In this document: positions 1 to 9,237 of the stretch, in pieces
How the letters are laid out: the number at the start of each line of letters is the position of its first letter
Numbering within the stretch: position 1 is the stretch's first letter
From: Chitinophaga nivalis
GTDB lineage: Bacteria > Bacteroidota > Bacteroidia > Chitinophagales > Chitinophagaceae
NCBI RefSeq assembly: GCF_025989125.1
Contig: NZ_JAPDNR010000001.1
Location: forward strand, 7,862,087-7,926,086
DNA: 64,000 nucleotides
Direction: 5' to 3'
The notes under the pieces: model-generated
The model's input: the letters and a program-made list of their open reading frames with translations, nothing else
The model's database searches: none
What the model was told of the DNA's origin: nothing
Translations under genes and position numbers: made by a program

Positions 1-1282
1 TGATCTGTGCCGGCGCACCTCCTGCTGCGGCAATGGCATGCAGGTCTTCCAGCGTGAGTCCACCGGTTTCAAATGCTTGTCCGGCACCGGTATCAAAAGA
101 AGCATACCGGTTCTTACGGTATTGCCTGTACGCTGTTTGGGTCAGTACTTTTTCTGCTATCACGGCTGCCCGTGCAAAAGCATCGATGCCACCGATATGG
201 GCATGAAAAAGATCTTCCAGGTCTGTAGAATTCCGACGGGTTTTAGCATCGAAGTTGACGCCGCCCCCCGCAAAGCCGCCGGCTTCCAGTATCACCAGCA
301 TGCTTTCTGTCAGGTCATTCAGGTGCATGGGAAACTGATCCGTATCCCAGCCATTCTGGTTATCGCCGCGATTGGCGTCGATGCTGCCCAGCATGCCGGC
401 ATCTGCGGCTACCTGTAATTCATGTTGAAAAGTATGTCCGGCCAGGGTGGCGTGATTGACTTCAATATTAAGTTTAAAATCCTGATCCAGTCCGTAGTAA
501 CGCAGGAATCCAATGACGGTGGCGCTATCGTAATCGTACTGGTGTTTGGTGGGTTCACAGGGTTTAGGCTCAATAAAAAATGTGCCTTTGAATCCCTGTT
601 TACGGGCATAATCGCGGGCCATTGTCAGGAAGCGGGCCAGGTGTTCCTGTTCCCGTTTCATCTGGGTATTCAGCAAAGTCATATATCCTTCGCGGCCACC
701 CCAGAACACATAGTTTTCGCCACCGAGTGCGATGGTAGCATCCAGGGCTGTTTTTACCTGTGCGCCGGCATAAGCCACCACAGCGAAATCCGGATTGGTA
801 GCAGCGCCATTCATATAACGCGGATGGCTGAATACATTGGCGGTGCCCCACAACAGCTTTACCCCACTGGCTTGTTGTTTCTGCTGAGCATAGGTGACTA
901 TCTCCTGCATACGGCTTTCATAGGCAGCTACGCCGTTACCTTCTTCCACCAGATCGATATCATGAAAACAATAATAAGGAAGGCCTAGTTTGGTAATAAA
1001 CTCAAAGGCGGCATCCATTTTATCTTTGGCACATTGTATCGCGTCGGTAGCCGTCAGCCAGGGGAAGTTTTTGGTACCCGGTCCGAAAGGATCTCCACCA
1101 GTGCCACAGAAGGTATGCCAGTAAGATACTGCAAAGCGGAACCAGTCTTTCATGGACCTGCCGGCAATCAGGCGATTTTCATCATACCACCGGTAGGCCA
1201 ACGGATTATCCGACTGTGGACCTTCATAACGTATTTTACCAATCCCTTTAAAATATTCGTGGTTGCCCAATGTAATACTCAT
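1..1282 (-). CDS. xylA: Xylose isomerase, 3' end cut by the window edge
   Basis: Cytoplasmic metal-dependent isomerase converting D-xylose to D-xylulose, the first step of the isomerase route. Reading from the ATG at 1282 gives 427 uninterrupted codons to the window edge. The family is usually about 440 residues, so only a few residues should be missing. Both family signatures are visible: FHDID at about 106-110 and IEPKPCEP starting at about 237, the latter holding the metal-ligand glutamate. GGDPFGPGT at about 62-70 is also typical. The gene lies 37 bases downstream of xylulokinase on the same strand, which fits a xylose operon. The start is the only ATG ahead of the conserved N-terminus. 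Identity is secure. Confidence 0.95.
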   Translation of the reverse strand, partial: MSITLGNHEYFKGIGKIRYEGPQSDNPLAYRWYDENRLIAGRSMKDWFRFAVSYWHTFCGTGGDPFGPGTKNFPWLTATDAIQCAKDKMDAAFEFITKLGLPYYCFHDIDLVEEGNGVAAYESRMQEIVTYAQQKQQASGVKLLWGTANVFSHPRYMNGAATNPDFAVVAYAGAQVKTALDATIALGGENYVFWGGREGYMTLLNTQMKREQEHLARFLTMARDYARKQGFKGTFFIEPKPCEPTKHQYDYDSATVIGFLRYYGLDQDFKLNIEVNHATLAGHTFQHELQVAADAGMLGSIDANRGDNQNGWDTDQFPMHLNDLTESMLVILEAGGFAGGGVNFDAKTRRNSTDLEDLFHAHIGGIDAFARAAVIAEKVLTQTAYRQYRKNRYASFDTGAGQAFETGGLTLEDLHAIAAAGGAPAQI

Positions 1283-1319
1283 AACAAAGTGGTTTAAAAC
1301 GATCGTAGTGTCTTTTCCG

Positions 1320-2798
1320 TTAGTCGGGCAGGGCGGACAGTCTTTGCAGCCAGTTCCCGTAAATATCGCGGTACTGCGCCTGCAACGCGGCTACCGGTTC
1401 TACTACCGCTTTCCGGTGCATACCCCGGAAAGCCTGTTCCGGCGTGATATTCCCGGCGCCGATAGCAGCGCCCCGGGCGGCGCCCTGCGCACCGTCTGTA
1501 TTAAATAATTCAATGCTTACGCCAGTTGTATTGGCAAATACTTCACAGAATAAAGGACTCAAAAACATATTGGCATGACCTGCCCGTACGCGGTGTATAT
1601 CCAATCCCATTTCCCGCATGATCCCCATTCCATAATGTAGTCCGAAGGCGATGCCTTCCTGTACAGCTCTTAACAGGTGCGCACGGTTATGCCGGTTGAA
1701 ATCCAATCCACTCACGGTAGCGCCTATACTTTTATTGCCCAGTATCCGTTCGGCGCCGTTGCCAAACGGAAACAGCTGTATGCCGCCGGCACCGGGCGGT
1801 GCAGCCGCAGCGATGTCATTCATAGCCGGATAGGTAACATCTCCCAGTATATTTTTAAGCCAGCTGTTGGCAATACCCGTTCCGTTCAAACACATCAGCA
1901 CACCATTGCGGGTATGTGTGATGTCATTATTTACATGTACAAAAGTATTGACCCGGCTTTGCGGGTCGGTGGTATTTTTATCATGTACCGCATATACCAC
2001 TCCGGAAGTGCCGGCGGTAGCTGCTGCCTCTCCGGGCTGCATTACCTGCAGGGAGAAGGCATTGTTGGGCTGATCGCCGGCCCGGTAGGTAACCGGTGTG
2101 CCGGGAGCCAGTCCCAGTGCGGCGGCAGCCGTTGCGGTAACATATCCCTGTATCCCAAACGTAGGCACGATGGGGGATAACAGTTGTTCATCTATCTGAA
2201 AATAATGCAGTAAGGGATGTGCTACCTGCTGATGCAGATAGTCCCAGCAGATGCCTTCTGACAAACCGGATACCGTGGTGGTGGCCTCTCCGGTAAGTTT
2301 CATGGCAATAAAATCACCGGGTAACATGACCCGGTGAATACGTTCATAAATAGGTGGTTCATTTTCCTGCACCCAGCGCAGCTTTGCTGCGGTGAAGTTG
2401 CCGGGTGCATTCAGCAGATGTGATAAACAGTAGTCGGCGCCCAATGCCTGCAAGGCTTGTTCGCCAGTGTTTACCGCCCGGCTGTCGCACCAGATAATGG
2501 CCGGGCGCAGCACCTGTTGCTGATGGTCTACACATACCAGACCATGCATCTGATAAGCGATGCCGATGCCTTTTACCTGTGCAGGATCAAACGGGTATTG
2601 CTGCTGCAACAGCCGGGTGGCGTGTATGACTTCCTGCCACCAGCTTTCCGGCTCCTGTTCTGCCCATCCGGGTTGTTGTACCTGTATGGGCATTTCGCGT
2701 TCCGGGCTGGTGGCAGCGGCTATGCAGCTACCGGTATCCGCCTGCAGCAGGGCTGCTTTGATAGCAGAAGAACCAATATCATAACCGATGAAATACAT
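1320..2798 (-). CDS. xylB: Xylulokinase (FGGY family)
   Basis: ATP-dependent kinase phosphorylating D-xylulose to xylulose 5-phosphate, which enters the pentose phosphate pathway. At 492 residues it has normal FGGY length. The N-terminal actin-like fold opens with GYDIGSSAIKA at 5-15. QMHG at 83-86 matches the substrate-binding signature of xylulokinases, WCDSR lies at 103-107, and AGDQPNNAF at 240-248 carries the likely catalytic base D242. A glycine-rich segment (AGTSG) follows. It lies between the symporter gene (40-base gap) and xylA (37-base gap), all on one strand, so co-transcription is likely. The FGGY family contains other sugar kinases; the assignment rests on both motifs and the xylA neighbour. 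Confidence 0.93.
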   Translation of the reverse strand: MYFIGYDIGSSAIKAALLQADTGSCIAAATSPEREMPIQVQQPGWAEQEPESWWQEVIHATRLLQQQYPFDPAQVKGIGIAYQMHGLVCVDHQQQVLRPAIIWCDSRAVNTGEQALQALGADYCLSHLLNAPGNFTAAKLRWVQENEPPIYERIHRVMLPGDFIAMKLTGEATTTVSGLSEGICWDYLHQQVAHPLLHYFQIDEQLLSPIVPTFGIQGYVTATAAAALGLAPGTPVTYRAGDQPNNAFSLQVMQPGEAAATAGTSGVVYAVHDKNTTDPQSRVNTFVHVNNDITHTRNGVLMCLNGTGIANSWLKNILGDVTYPAMNDIAAAAPPGAGGIQLFPFGNGAERILGNKSIGATVSGLDFNRHNRAHLLRAVQEGIAFGLHYGMGIMREMGLDIHRVRAGHANMFLSPLFCEVFANTTGVSIELFNTDGAQGAARGAAIGAGNITPEQAFRGMHRKAVVEPVAALQAQYRDIYGNWLQRLSALPD

Positions 2799-2838
2799 AC
2801 AAAACTATTACGTTTTAAAAAATCTGGCTGGTAATCGG

Positions 2839-4518
2839 TTACCAGAAAACAGTATATAATGCAATCAGTATTCCTGTGATCAGCAAGGCGCCTACGGTAA
2901 AGCCCAGGTTGGGTTTAAACATACTGCTGTCGATGGCCAGGCCTTTCGGATTGTTAATACTTTTCTTATCTGCCAGCGAGATGATCACCATGCCGATAAC
3001 ACAGATGACAAACACCACGCCCATCCGGTCGATGAATGCCATTTCCCACAAACCGCTATCCGGGTTTAAAGCTGCAAAGCCAATCTGGCTCAATGGTTCC
3101 AGGTTTACCCATCCTGGCATAAATTTCAGGAGGAATGACAGCAACAAACCACCGATCATACCAAAGAGTGCTGCACTGGAAGTCGTGCGTTTCCAGAAAA
3201 AGCCCATGGTAAACATGGCGAATACACCAGGAGAAACAAAGCCGGTATATTCCTGGATGAACTGAAAACCACCTTTTTTATCGATGCCAAGGAAGTTGGA
3301 AATAACAATCGCTATGATCATCGTCACAATCACTACGGTACGGCCTACGCCTACCACCTTTTTCTCATCGGCATCTTTGTTATAAATTTTCTTGTAGATA
3401 TCCAGGGAGAAAATAGTGGAAATACTATTGGCTTTACCGGCTAATGAGGCTACTACCGCTGCGGTGAGCGCCGCAAAAGCCAGACCCTTCAGTCCTGACG
3501 GCAAGAGATTCAGTAATACGGGATAGGCGTTATCCGGATTCAGGCTGCCATCTTTCAGCATTTCCTGGTGGTATAATCCTTCCTTGTGCAGTACATAGGC
3601 AGCAATCCCGGGTAATACTACGATCACAGGCATCAGCAATTTCAGGAATCCGGCAAACAGCAAGCCGCTGCGCGCTGTCTTCAGATCCGCTCCCAGCGCA
3701 CGTTGCGTGATGTATTGGTTACATCCCCAGTAGTTGAGGTTTACAATCCACATACCGCCAATCAGTACACTTAGTCCCGGCAGGTCCAGGTATTTCGGAT
3801 TATCGCGCTGCAGGATCATATGAAAGTGATCACTGGCATGTTCTGTCAGCAGCTTAAAGCCTTGTGCCACGCCACTGCCGCCAAAATGTTTGGATACCAG
3901 GCCGAGGGCCAGGTAAGTAGTGGCCAATCCGCCGAGGATGAGGAAAAACACCTGGATCACATCTGTATACCCGATTACCTTCATCCCCCCCAGTGTAATC
4001 AGGATGGCCAAAAAGGCCAGTGCGACCATACACACGTAGAAGTTAATACCGGAGATGGTGGTGATGGCCAACGCCCCGAGATACAGGATGGAAGTGAGGT
4101 TTACCACCACATATAACAGCAGCCAGAAAACCGCCATGATGGTACTCACCGTTTGATTATACCTGCGTTCCAGAAACTGGGGCATGGTATAGATCTTATT
4201 TTTTAAATAGATAGGGAGGAAAAAGATCGCTACTACAATCAGGGTGGCTGCCGCCATCCATTCATAAGTAGAAATGGCAAGACCTATATTAAAGCCACTG
4301 CCGGACATCCCGATAAACTGTTCTGCCGAGATATTGGATGCGATCAATGACGCACCAATAGCCCACCAGGTCAGCGAACCTTCCGCGAGGAAGAAGTCTT
4401 TGGAATCGGTCGTTGCCTTCTTCTTCCGGTTATAGATGTAGTAACCGTAACCGGCTACAATTACAAAATATACCAGGAATACCAGGTAGTCAAAATAGTG
4501 TAAGGAGTTTGGTTGCAT
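2839..4518 (-). CDS. Sodium:solute symporter (SSS family), probable xylose/sugar uptake
   Basis: Inner-membrane symporter of the SGLT-like SSS family, 559 residues, with about 14 hydrophobic segments starting at YFDYLVFLVYF. The N-terminal block FLAEGSLTWWAIGASLIASN with following QFIGMSGSG is characteristic of the family's sodium/sugar-binding region. It is the first gene upstream of xylB and xylA, so D-xylose or a related monosaccharide is the likely substrate; that is inference from position. The start ATG at 4518 gives a short N-terminal tail before the first helix, as usual. The 159-base gap to the GH95 gene upstream may contain a separate promoter. Related symporters carry glucose, galactose or myo-inositol, so the exact sugar is open. 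Confidence 0.85.
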   Translation of the reverse strand: MQPNSLHYFDYLVFLVYFVIVAGYGYYIYNRKKKATTDSKDFFLAEGSLTWWAIGASLIASNISAEQFIGMSGSGFNIGLAISTYEWMAAATLIVVAIFFLPIYLKNKIYTMPQFLERRYNQTVSTIMAVFWLLLYVVVNLTSILYLGALAITTISGINFYVCMVALAFLAILITLGGMKVIGYTDVIQVFFLILGGLATTYLALGLVSKHFGGSGVAQGFKLLTEHASDHFHMILQRDNPKYLDLPGLSVLIGGMWIVNLNYWGCNQYITQRALGADLKTARSGLLFAGFLKLLMPVIVVLPGIAAYVLHKEGLYHQEMLKDGSLNPDNAYPVLLNLLPSGLKGLAFAALTAAVVASLAGKANSISTIFSLDIYKKIYNKDADEKKVVGVGRTVVIVTMIIAIVISNFLGIDKKGGFQFIQEYTGFVSPGVFAMFTMGFFWKRTTSSAALFGMIGGLLLSFLLKFMPGWVNLEPLSQIGFAALNPDSGLWEMAFIDRMGVVFVICVIGMVIISLADKKSINNPKGLAIDSSMFKPNLGFTVGALLITGILIALYTVFW

Positions 4519-4677
4519 AACGTTGAAACGTGTTGATATAAAAATTTTGGCGAATCAATATAGTGAATAAATGTATAAAATACGCTTACAATTTTTTCAA
4601 ACCGGAAAAAACATCTCCCATTAGCCTTATACCACCCGCTTACCGGATGTCCGTTATAAAACGTTACTACCTCCTGA

Positions 4678-7074
4678 CTATTGTATACCCAGCTGCTGCG
4701 CCACCTGTACTACGGCCCCTTTGGCGGGTTGCACCACCACAGATTTTCCTTTATACGTGACCGTTACCGGCTCCCCGGTGAAGGACCTGATGGCCGCCCG
4801 GGTCAGCCGGTTATTTTTCCAGGCAATATCTACTTCAAAGCCCCCGCGCGCCCGGATACCCTTTATAGCTCCCTCCTGCCAGGCTGCCGGCAGTGCAGGC
4901 AGTAATTCAATGCCTTCCCGGCCGCTTTGCAGCAACGCTTCTGTTATCCCGGCGGCACTGCCGAAATTACCATCTATCTGAAAGGGCGGGTGGTCATCAA
5001 ATAAATTGGTATAGATAGATTTCCGAAAGAGGGCCTGTATATTTTCAAATACTTTTTCCCCATCTTTCAGGCGGGCATAGAAATTAATGATCCAGGCGCG
5101 GCTCCAGCCGGTATGTCCGCCGCCGTGGGCTAAACGATAGGCCAGGGTGGCGCGGGCGCCGGCAAATAATGCCGGTGTAGCCGCATTAATACCAGTACCC
5201 GGATACAGGCTAAAGAGGTGCGATATATGCCGGTGCCCCGGATCTTCTTCTTCATAAGGCTTTATCCATTCCAGGATACGGCCATCCTTACCCAGGCGGG
5301 TAGGCGGCAGCTGTGCCATCACCTGCTGCATACTGTCGGCAAAAGCCACATCTTTTTTCAGTATATGCGCTGCCGTTATATAGCGTTCCAGAAATTCCCG
5401 GATGATCTGGTTATCCATCGTGGGGCCATAGGTGAGCGATTGCGCTTCACCCGTGGCCGGGTCTTTATACCAGTTCTCCGGTGAATAGGCCGGCGCGGTT
5501 ACCAGGTATCCTTCGGGTCCTTTTACCAGAAAATCTTTGATAAAGAGGGCATGTTCATGCATGATGGGGTAGGCAGTATCTGCCAGATAACGACGGTTGC
5601 GCGTAAAATCATAGTGATCCCACAGGTGCATACACATCCAGGCGCTGGCCATGGGGAAGGTACCATAATACATCTGGTTCTGCAGGCCTGTTTTACCGAA
5701 AGCATCGGTGGCATGGTGCATTACCCAGCCCCGGGCGCCATACATTTTGCGGGCAGTGATACGCCCCTGCTCCCGGATGCGGCTCATAAAAGCACTCAGT
5801 GGCGCCACGGTTTCCGGCAGGTTGCCTGATTCCGCCTGCCAGTAATTCATCTGCAGGTTAATGTTGGTATGGAAATCAGATTCCCAGGGGGCATTGATAT
5901 GATTGTTCCAGATGCCCTGCAGATTGGCAGGCAATACACCCGGCCGCCGGGAACTGCCCAGCAGCAGGTAACGGCCATACTGGAACAGCAACATGGTCAG
6001 GTGAGCATCGTAGGCGCCTTGTTTTACGGCAGCCAGTCTTGCATCAGTAGGTTTGTCTGTAGTGGTATCTGCCAGAGAGAAAGTAACCCGGTTCATGAAA
6101 GCACTGTGGTCTTTGATATGGGCTGCTTTCAGCTGGTCGTAACGGAGTTGGCTATACTTTTTTATGGCCTGCTGCAATACAGCTACCGGCGATACGAGTT
6201 CATCCAGTGAGAGCTTTGGCGCATTGTAGTTGGTAGCCCCGTCAATAAACAGTACCAGCTCATCTGCAGCGGTTACCACCAGGCTATCGCCGGATGCCTG
6301 TAAGCGGCCGCCTTGTTGCTGCACCGTCACCACACCCGCGAAACGCATATGTTTACCTACCGGACCCCGGTTTTCTTTTTCCTGCATATCCTGGATTTGT
6401 CCCTGCAGTAATAATTTATTGCCCTCCCACACGGTGGTAGTCGCATCTTTATAACGAACCAGGGTATCTTTTGTATCCGGACGATCCAGGTATAACACGG
6501 CCTGCAGCCTGCGCGGCTTATCAGCTTTTACTTTCACGACGATCACATTGGCCGGCGCTGAGGCAAATACTTCCTGGGTATAGGTAACCCCGTCAGTGGT
6601 AAAACGACTCACCGCCACACCTGTTGTCAGGTCCAGCTCCCGTTTATAGGCACTGATAGGGCGATCGCCATAACGTATATGCAGGTTCATGAGGGTCTGA
6701 TAGGACCGGAAGCGGGCAGCCAGCTGATCGCTGTTTTCCGCATTTACTGCCACCATATTGGGGGTGGCCAGTTGCTGGGCTGCAGCCGGTTTGCCGGCAA
6801 ACAAAAGACTTCTGACACTATCCAATACCCGCAGACTGTTCGGATTGGCGTCGTTGTATGGGGTACCGCCCCACAGGGTTTGTTCATTTATCTGGATGAT
6901 CTCTGCCTGCGGATGTCCGTACACCATGGCGCCCAGGCGGCCATTACCTACGGGCAAGGCTTCCATCCACTTTGCAGCGGGCGCAGTATACCATAATTTC
7001 AACGGAGCAGGAAGCTGGGCAGCAGCTCCCCATGACAGCAGCGATAGCAGCAGGACATGCAGTGTATGTTTCAT
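4678..7074 (-). CDS. Glycoside hydrolase family 95 (alpha-L-fucosidase or alpha-L-galactosidase)
   Basis: Secreted or periplasmic inverting glycosidase cleaving terminal alpha-1,2-linked L-fucose or L-galactose. From the ATG at 7074 the protein is 798 residues and starts with a signal peptide (MKHTLHVLLLSLLSWGAAAQ). An upstream in-frame start at 7146 would bury that signal, so 7074 is preferred. The N-terminal domain has the family block PVGNGRLGAMV and NEQTLWGG. The (alpha/alpha)6 barrel has TNINLQMNYW, whose N404 and N406 correspond to the catalytic-site asparagines, and FQIDGNFG with D701 as the expected base-activating aspartate. Neighbours are xylose genes on the same strand, which hints at fucosylated xyloglucan as a source. 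Fucosidase versus galactosidase cannot be decided by reading. Confidence 0.9.
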   Translation of the reverse strand: MKHTLHVLLLSLLSWGAAAQLPAPLKLWYTAPAAKWMEALPVGNGRLGAMVYGHPQAEIIQINEQTLWGGTPYNDANPNSLRVLDSVRSLLFAGKPAAAQQLATPNMVAVNAENSDQLAARFRSYQTLMNLHIRYGDRPISAYKRELDLTTGVAVSRFTTDGVTYTQEVFASAPANVIVVKVKADKPRRLQAVLYLDRPDTKDTLVRYKDATTTVWEGNKLLLQGQIQDMQEKENRGPVGKHMRFAGVVTVQQQGGRLQASGDSLVVTAADELVLFIDGATNYNAPKLSLDELVSPVAVLQQAIKKYSQLRYDQLKAAHIKDHSAFMNRVTFSLADTTTDKPTDARLAAVKQGAYDAHLTMLLFQYGRYLLLGSSRRPGVLPANLQGIWNNHINAPWESDFHTNINLQMNYWQAESGNLPETVAPLSAFMSRIREQGRITARKMYGARGWVMHHATDAFGKTGLQNQMYYGTFPMASAWMCMHLWDHYDFTRNRRYLADTAYPIMHEHALFIKDFLVKGPEGYLVTAPAYSPENWYKDPATGEAQSLTYGPTMDNQIIREFLERYITAAHILKKDVAFADSMQQVMAQLPPTRLGKDGRILEWIKPYEEEDPGHRHISHLFSLYPGTGINAATPALFAGARATLAYRLAHGGGHTGWSRAWIINFYARLKDGEKVFENIQALFRKSIYTNLFDDHPPFQIDGNFGSAAGITEALLQSGREGIELLPALPAAWQEGAIKGIRARGGFEVDIAWKNNRLTRAAIRSFTGEPVTVTYKGKSVVVQPAKGAVVQVAQQLGIQ

Positions 7075-7170
7075 AACGGGAATGATCAGCCCTAAATATA
7101 CGCAACAGATATCCGGTTCACAAGGGGGGCTATAAGATAATATCAATATTCAACGCAATGCTATCAGTAT

Positions 7171-8310
7171 TTATGCTTCAGTAGCCATCACGGCGAGTTT
7201 CTCTCCGATCATGGAGCCAATGGCAACGCCCATACCTCCCATCCGTACACCCAATATAATATTATCGGTGTACGCACGTACGATCGGTTTTTTGGTAGGA
7301 CCAAACGCCATGATACCTGTCCACCGGCTTTCGATGGTAAAAGGCTGGTCCGGCAGGATCAGGGTCCTTAATAATGTTTCCAATTCGTGCTGGATGCGGT
7401 CATTGAAGACAAAATCTACCGACGTTTCGCCGGCAAAGTCCAGCTGACGCCCGCCTCCCAGCAATACGCGGCCATCCACTTCCCGGAAATAGTAATACCC
7501 TTCTTCCAGATGAAAGATGCCTTTAAACCGTAAGTCCTTCACCGGAGCAGTAATCAGCACCTGTCCCCTGCCCGGTATCACTTCTTCCGTGGGCAGCAGC
7601 TGCCGGGTAAAAGCGTTGGTACATACCAGTAGTTTACGACAGGTGAAGATGATATCTTCTTTGAGCAGCTGATGAGGTACTACCACGTTAACGACTGTAT
7701 GAAAATCTTCTATATGGGTGACCGGGCAACCGGTTTTGATTTCCACTCCGCTGGCAATGGCTTTATCGATCAGGGTGCGTAACATTTTTCCGGTATGCAG
7801 CTCCCCTTCAAAATGGTTGCGGATAAGGGCCTTTACCTGTTTGCCGGCAAAGCCGAACGTATTTATTTTTTCATTGGCCAAACTAAATGCCGGCTGTTCG
7901 TCAAAGAGATCCCCCAGCGTACGGTTCACCGCCTCCAGCTCGTTGAGTGCCCATTCCTCGTGCACTCCTATCAGCTCATAGCTTCCATTTTCACGATATC
8001 CGATCCGGTCATCTCCCAAACGATTCCGCAACAACCGTAACCCGGCCATACGCATGGCTACCAGGTTCAACACTTCTTCTGTCGACATCGTTTGCAGATC
8101 GGCCAGTATTTCCGTGAGGCTGCCGATGCAGGCAAAGCCGGCATTTTTGGAACTGGCGCCGGTAGGCAACACCTCTCTTTCCAATACCAGCACGCGTGCA
8201 CGCGGTTCTCTTTCTTTCAGGCTGATAGCTGTGGATAATCCTACGATACCACTTCCTATAATGATATAGTCATATTGTAATAGACTTTGTTGTTCCCAGT
8301 AGCTAAGCAT
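7171..8310 (-). CDS. FAD-dependent oxidoreductase (DAO family)
   Basis: Cytosolic flavoprotein of 379 residues in the D-amino-acid oxidase-like superfamily. The N-terminal dinucleotide motif IIGSGIVGLS at about 16-25 is followed by the acidic end of the second strand (VLVLERE). GASSKNAGFAC at about 52-62 resembles the FAD-contact segment of glycine oxidase-type enzymes, and the C-terminal GVRMGGMGVAIG is the usual second flavin-binding loop. The substrate is unknown; amine, amino-acid or hydroxy-acid oxidation are all possible. It lies 24 bases downstream of the SDR gene on the same strand, so the two probably share a transcript and perhaps a pathway. Confidence 0.75.
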   Translation of the reverse strand: MLSYWEQQSLLQYDYIIIGSGIVGLSTAISLKEREPRARVLVLEREVLPTGASSKNAGFACIGSLTEILADLQTMSTEEVLNLVAMRMAGLRLLRNRLGDDRIGYRENGSYELIGVHEEWALNELEAVNRTLGDLFDEQPAFSLANEKINTFGFAGKQVKALIRNHFEGELHTGKMLRTLIDKAIASGVEIKTGCPVTHIEDFHTVVNVVVPHQLLKEDIIFTCRKLLVCTNAFTRQLLPTEEVIPGRGQVLITAPVKDLRFKGIFHLEEGYYYFREVDGRVLLGGGRQLDFAGETSVDFVFNDRIQHELETLLRTLILPDQPFTIESRWTGIMAFGPTKKPIVRAYTDNIILGVRMGGMGVAIGSMIGEKLAVMATEA

Positions 8311-8334
8311 GTTGCAGATTTATAGATGACAGAT

Positions 8335-9135
8335 TTATACCGTTCCTACTGAACCTCCGTCTACCCTGAATACGCCGCCGGTGATAAAACCAGCCTGTGC
8401 GCCTGCCAGGAACACCACGATTCCGGCGGTTTCTTCCGGTAATCCCGGCCGGCCCAATACCTGATTCGGACGGTTTTCTTTCAGGAATTGCTTTGCCGCC
8501 TCCGCTACGGTGAGCTGCTTTTCTTTGGCTATTCCTTCCAGCAAATCATCTACCAGCGGTGTTTTGATAAATGCCGGTGATACGGTATTTACCAGGATGT
8601 TATCCTTGCCCCAGGCTTTGGATAAGGTTTTACTATAGTTATTCAACGCCGCTTTGGTAGCGTTGTAATGTACCATCATCGGGTCTGGCTGCTCCGCATT
8701 TTCTGAGGAGATGTTGATGATTCTGCCGCCTCCCTGTTGTTGCATATAGGGAATGACCAGGTTTGTCAGCGCCACCACGCCAAATACATTCACTTCAAAG
8801 ATCCAGCGCCACTGTGCCACCGTAATGGTATCCACAGGCCCAAAGGTATCGATGATGCCTGCGTTGTTCACCAGTATATCTATACGACCAAACTCCTGTA
8901 TGGTAGCCGTTACCAGCTGTTGCAGGTCTGTTTCTTTTGTCATGTCTGCTACTACCGCCAATACTTTTCCGCCTGCTTCCCGCATCTTCGCCGCCGTTGC
9001 TTCCACTTCTGCCGCATTACGCGCCGTTATCACCACGGCTGCCCCTTCCTGCCATAATGCGGAGGCAATCGCTTCACCGATGCCTTTGCTGCCACCGGTT
9101 ACAATGGCTACCTTTCCCTTTAATCCTGATTCCAT
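8335..9135 (-). CDS. Short-chain dehydrogenase/reductase (SDR)
   Basis: Classical NAD(P)-dependent SDR of 266 residues. The cofactor motif TGGSKGIG is at 13-20 and the structural NNAG at 90-93. The catalytic set is S143/S144, Y157 and K161 (YNATK). Like many family members it may oxidise or reduce a small alcohol or ketone; no substrate signature is visible. The basic residue after strand 2 (TARN) suggests NADP(H), weakly. It is the first gene of a two-gene minus-strand unit with the FAD oxidoreductase and lies back to back with a zinc alcohol dehydrogenase across a 102-base gap holding a palindrome, so joint control is plausible. Confidence 0.88.
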   Translation of the reverse strand: MESGLKGKVAIVTGGSKGIGEAIASALWQEGAAVVITARNAAEVEATAAKMREAGGKVLAVVADMTKETDLQQLVTATIQEFGRIDILVNNAGIIDTFGPVDTITVAQWRWIFEVNVFGVVALTNLVIPYMQQQGGGRIINISSENAEQPDPMMVHYNATKAALNNYSKTLSKAWGKDNILVNTVSPAFIKTPLVDDLLEGIAKEKQLTVAEAAKQFLKENRPNQVLGRPGLPEETAGIVVFLAGAQAGFITGGVFRVDGGSVGTV

Positions 9136-9161
9136 ATACCGTTTAATTTAATCCTGAATGA

Positions 9162-9178
9162 TTCCCTAATGTAGGGAA
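9162..9178. promoter_or_regulatory. Palindrome in the SDR/ADH divergent promoter region
   Basis: TTCCCTA and TAGGGAA face each other across a 3-base spacer in the 102-base gap between the divergent dehydrogenase genes. Size and place suit a dimeric repressor site. No regulator gene is adjacent, so the binding protein is unknown. Confidence 0.4.
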
Positions 9179-9237
9179 ATTCCTGCTTACGGATCAATCG
9201 CACAAATTACGTAGCTTCGGAACAAAATATTTACACC

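Noticed and set aside
4519..4677. AAAACGTTA-type half palindromes upstream of the symporter gene as a LacI operator
   Set aside because: Only imperfect half sites are present; they do not reach the symmetry of the site at 44898.
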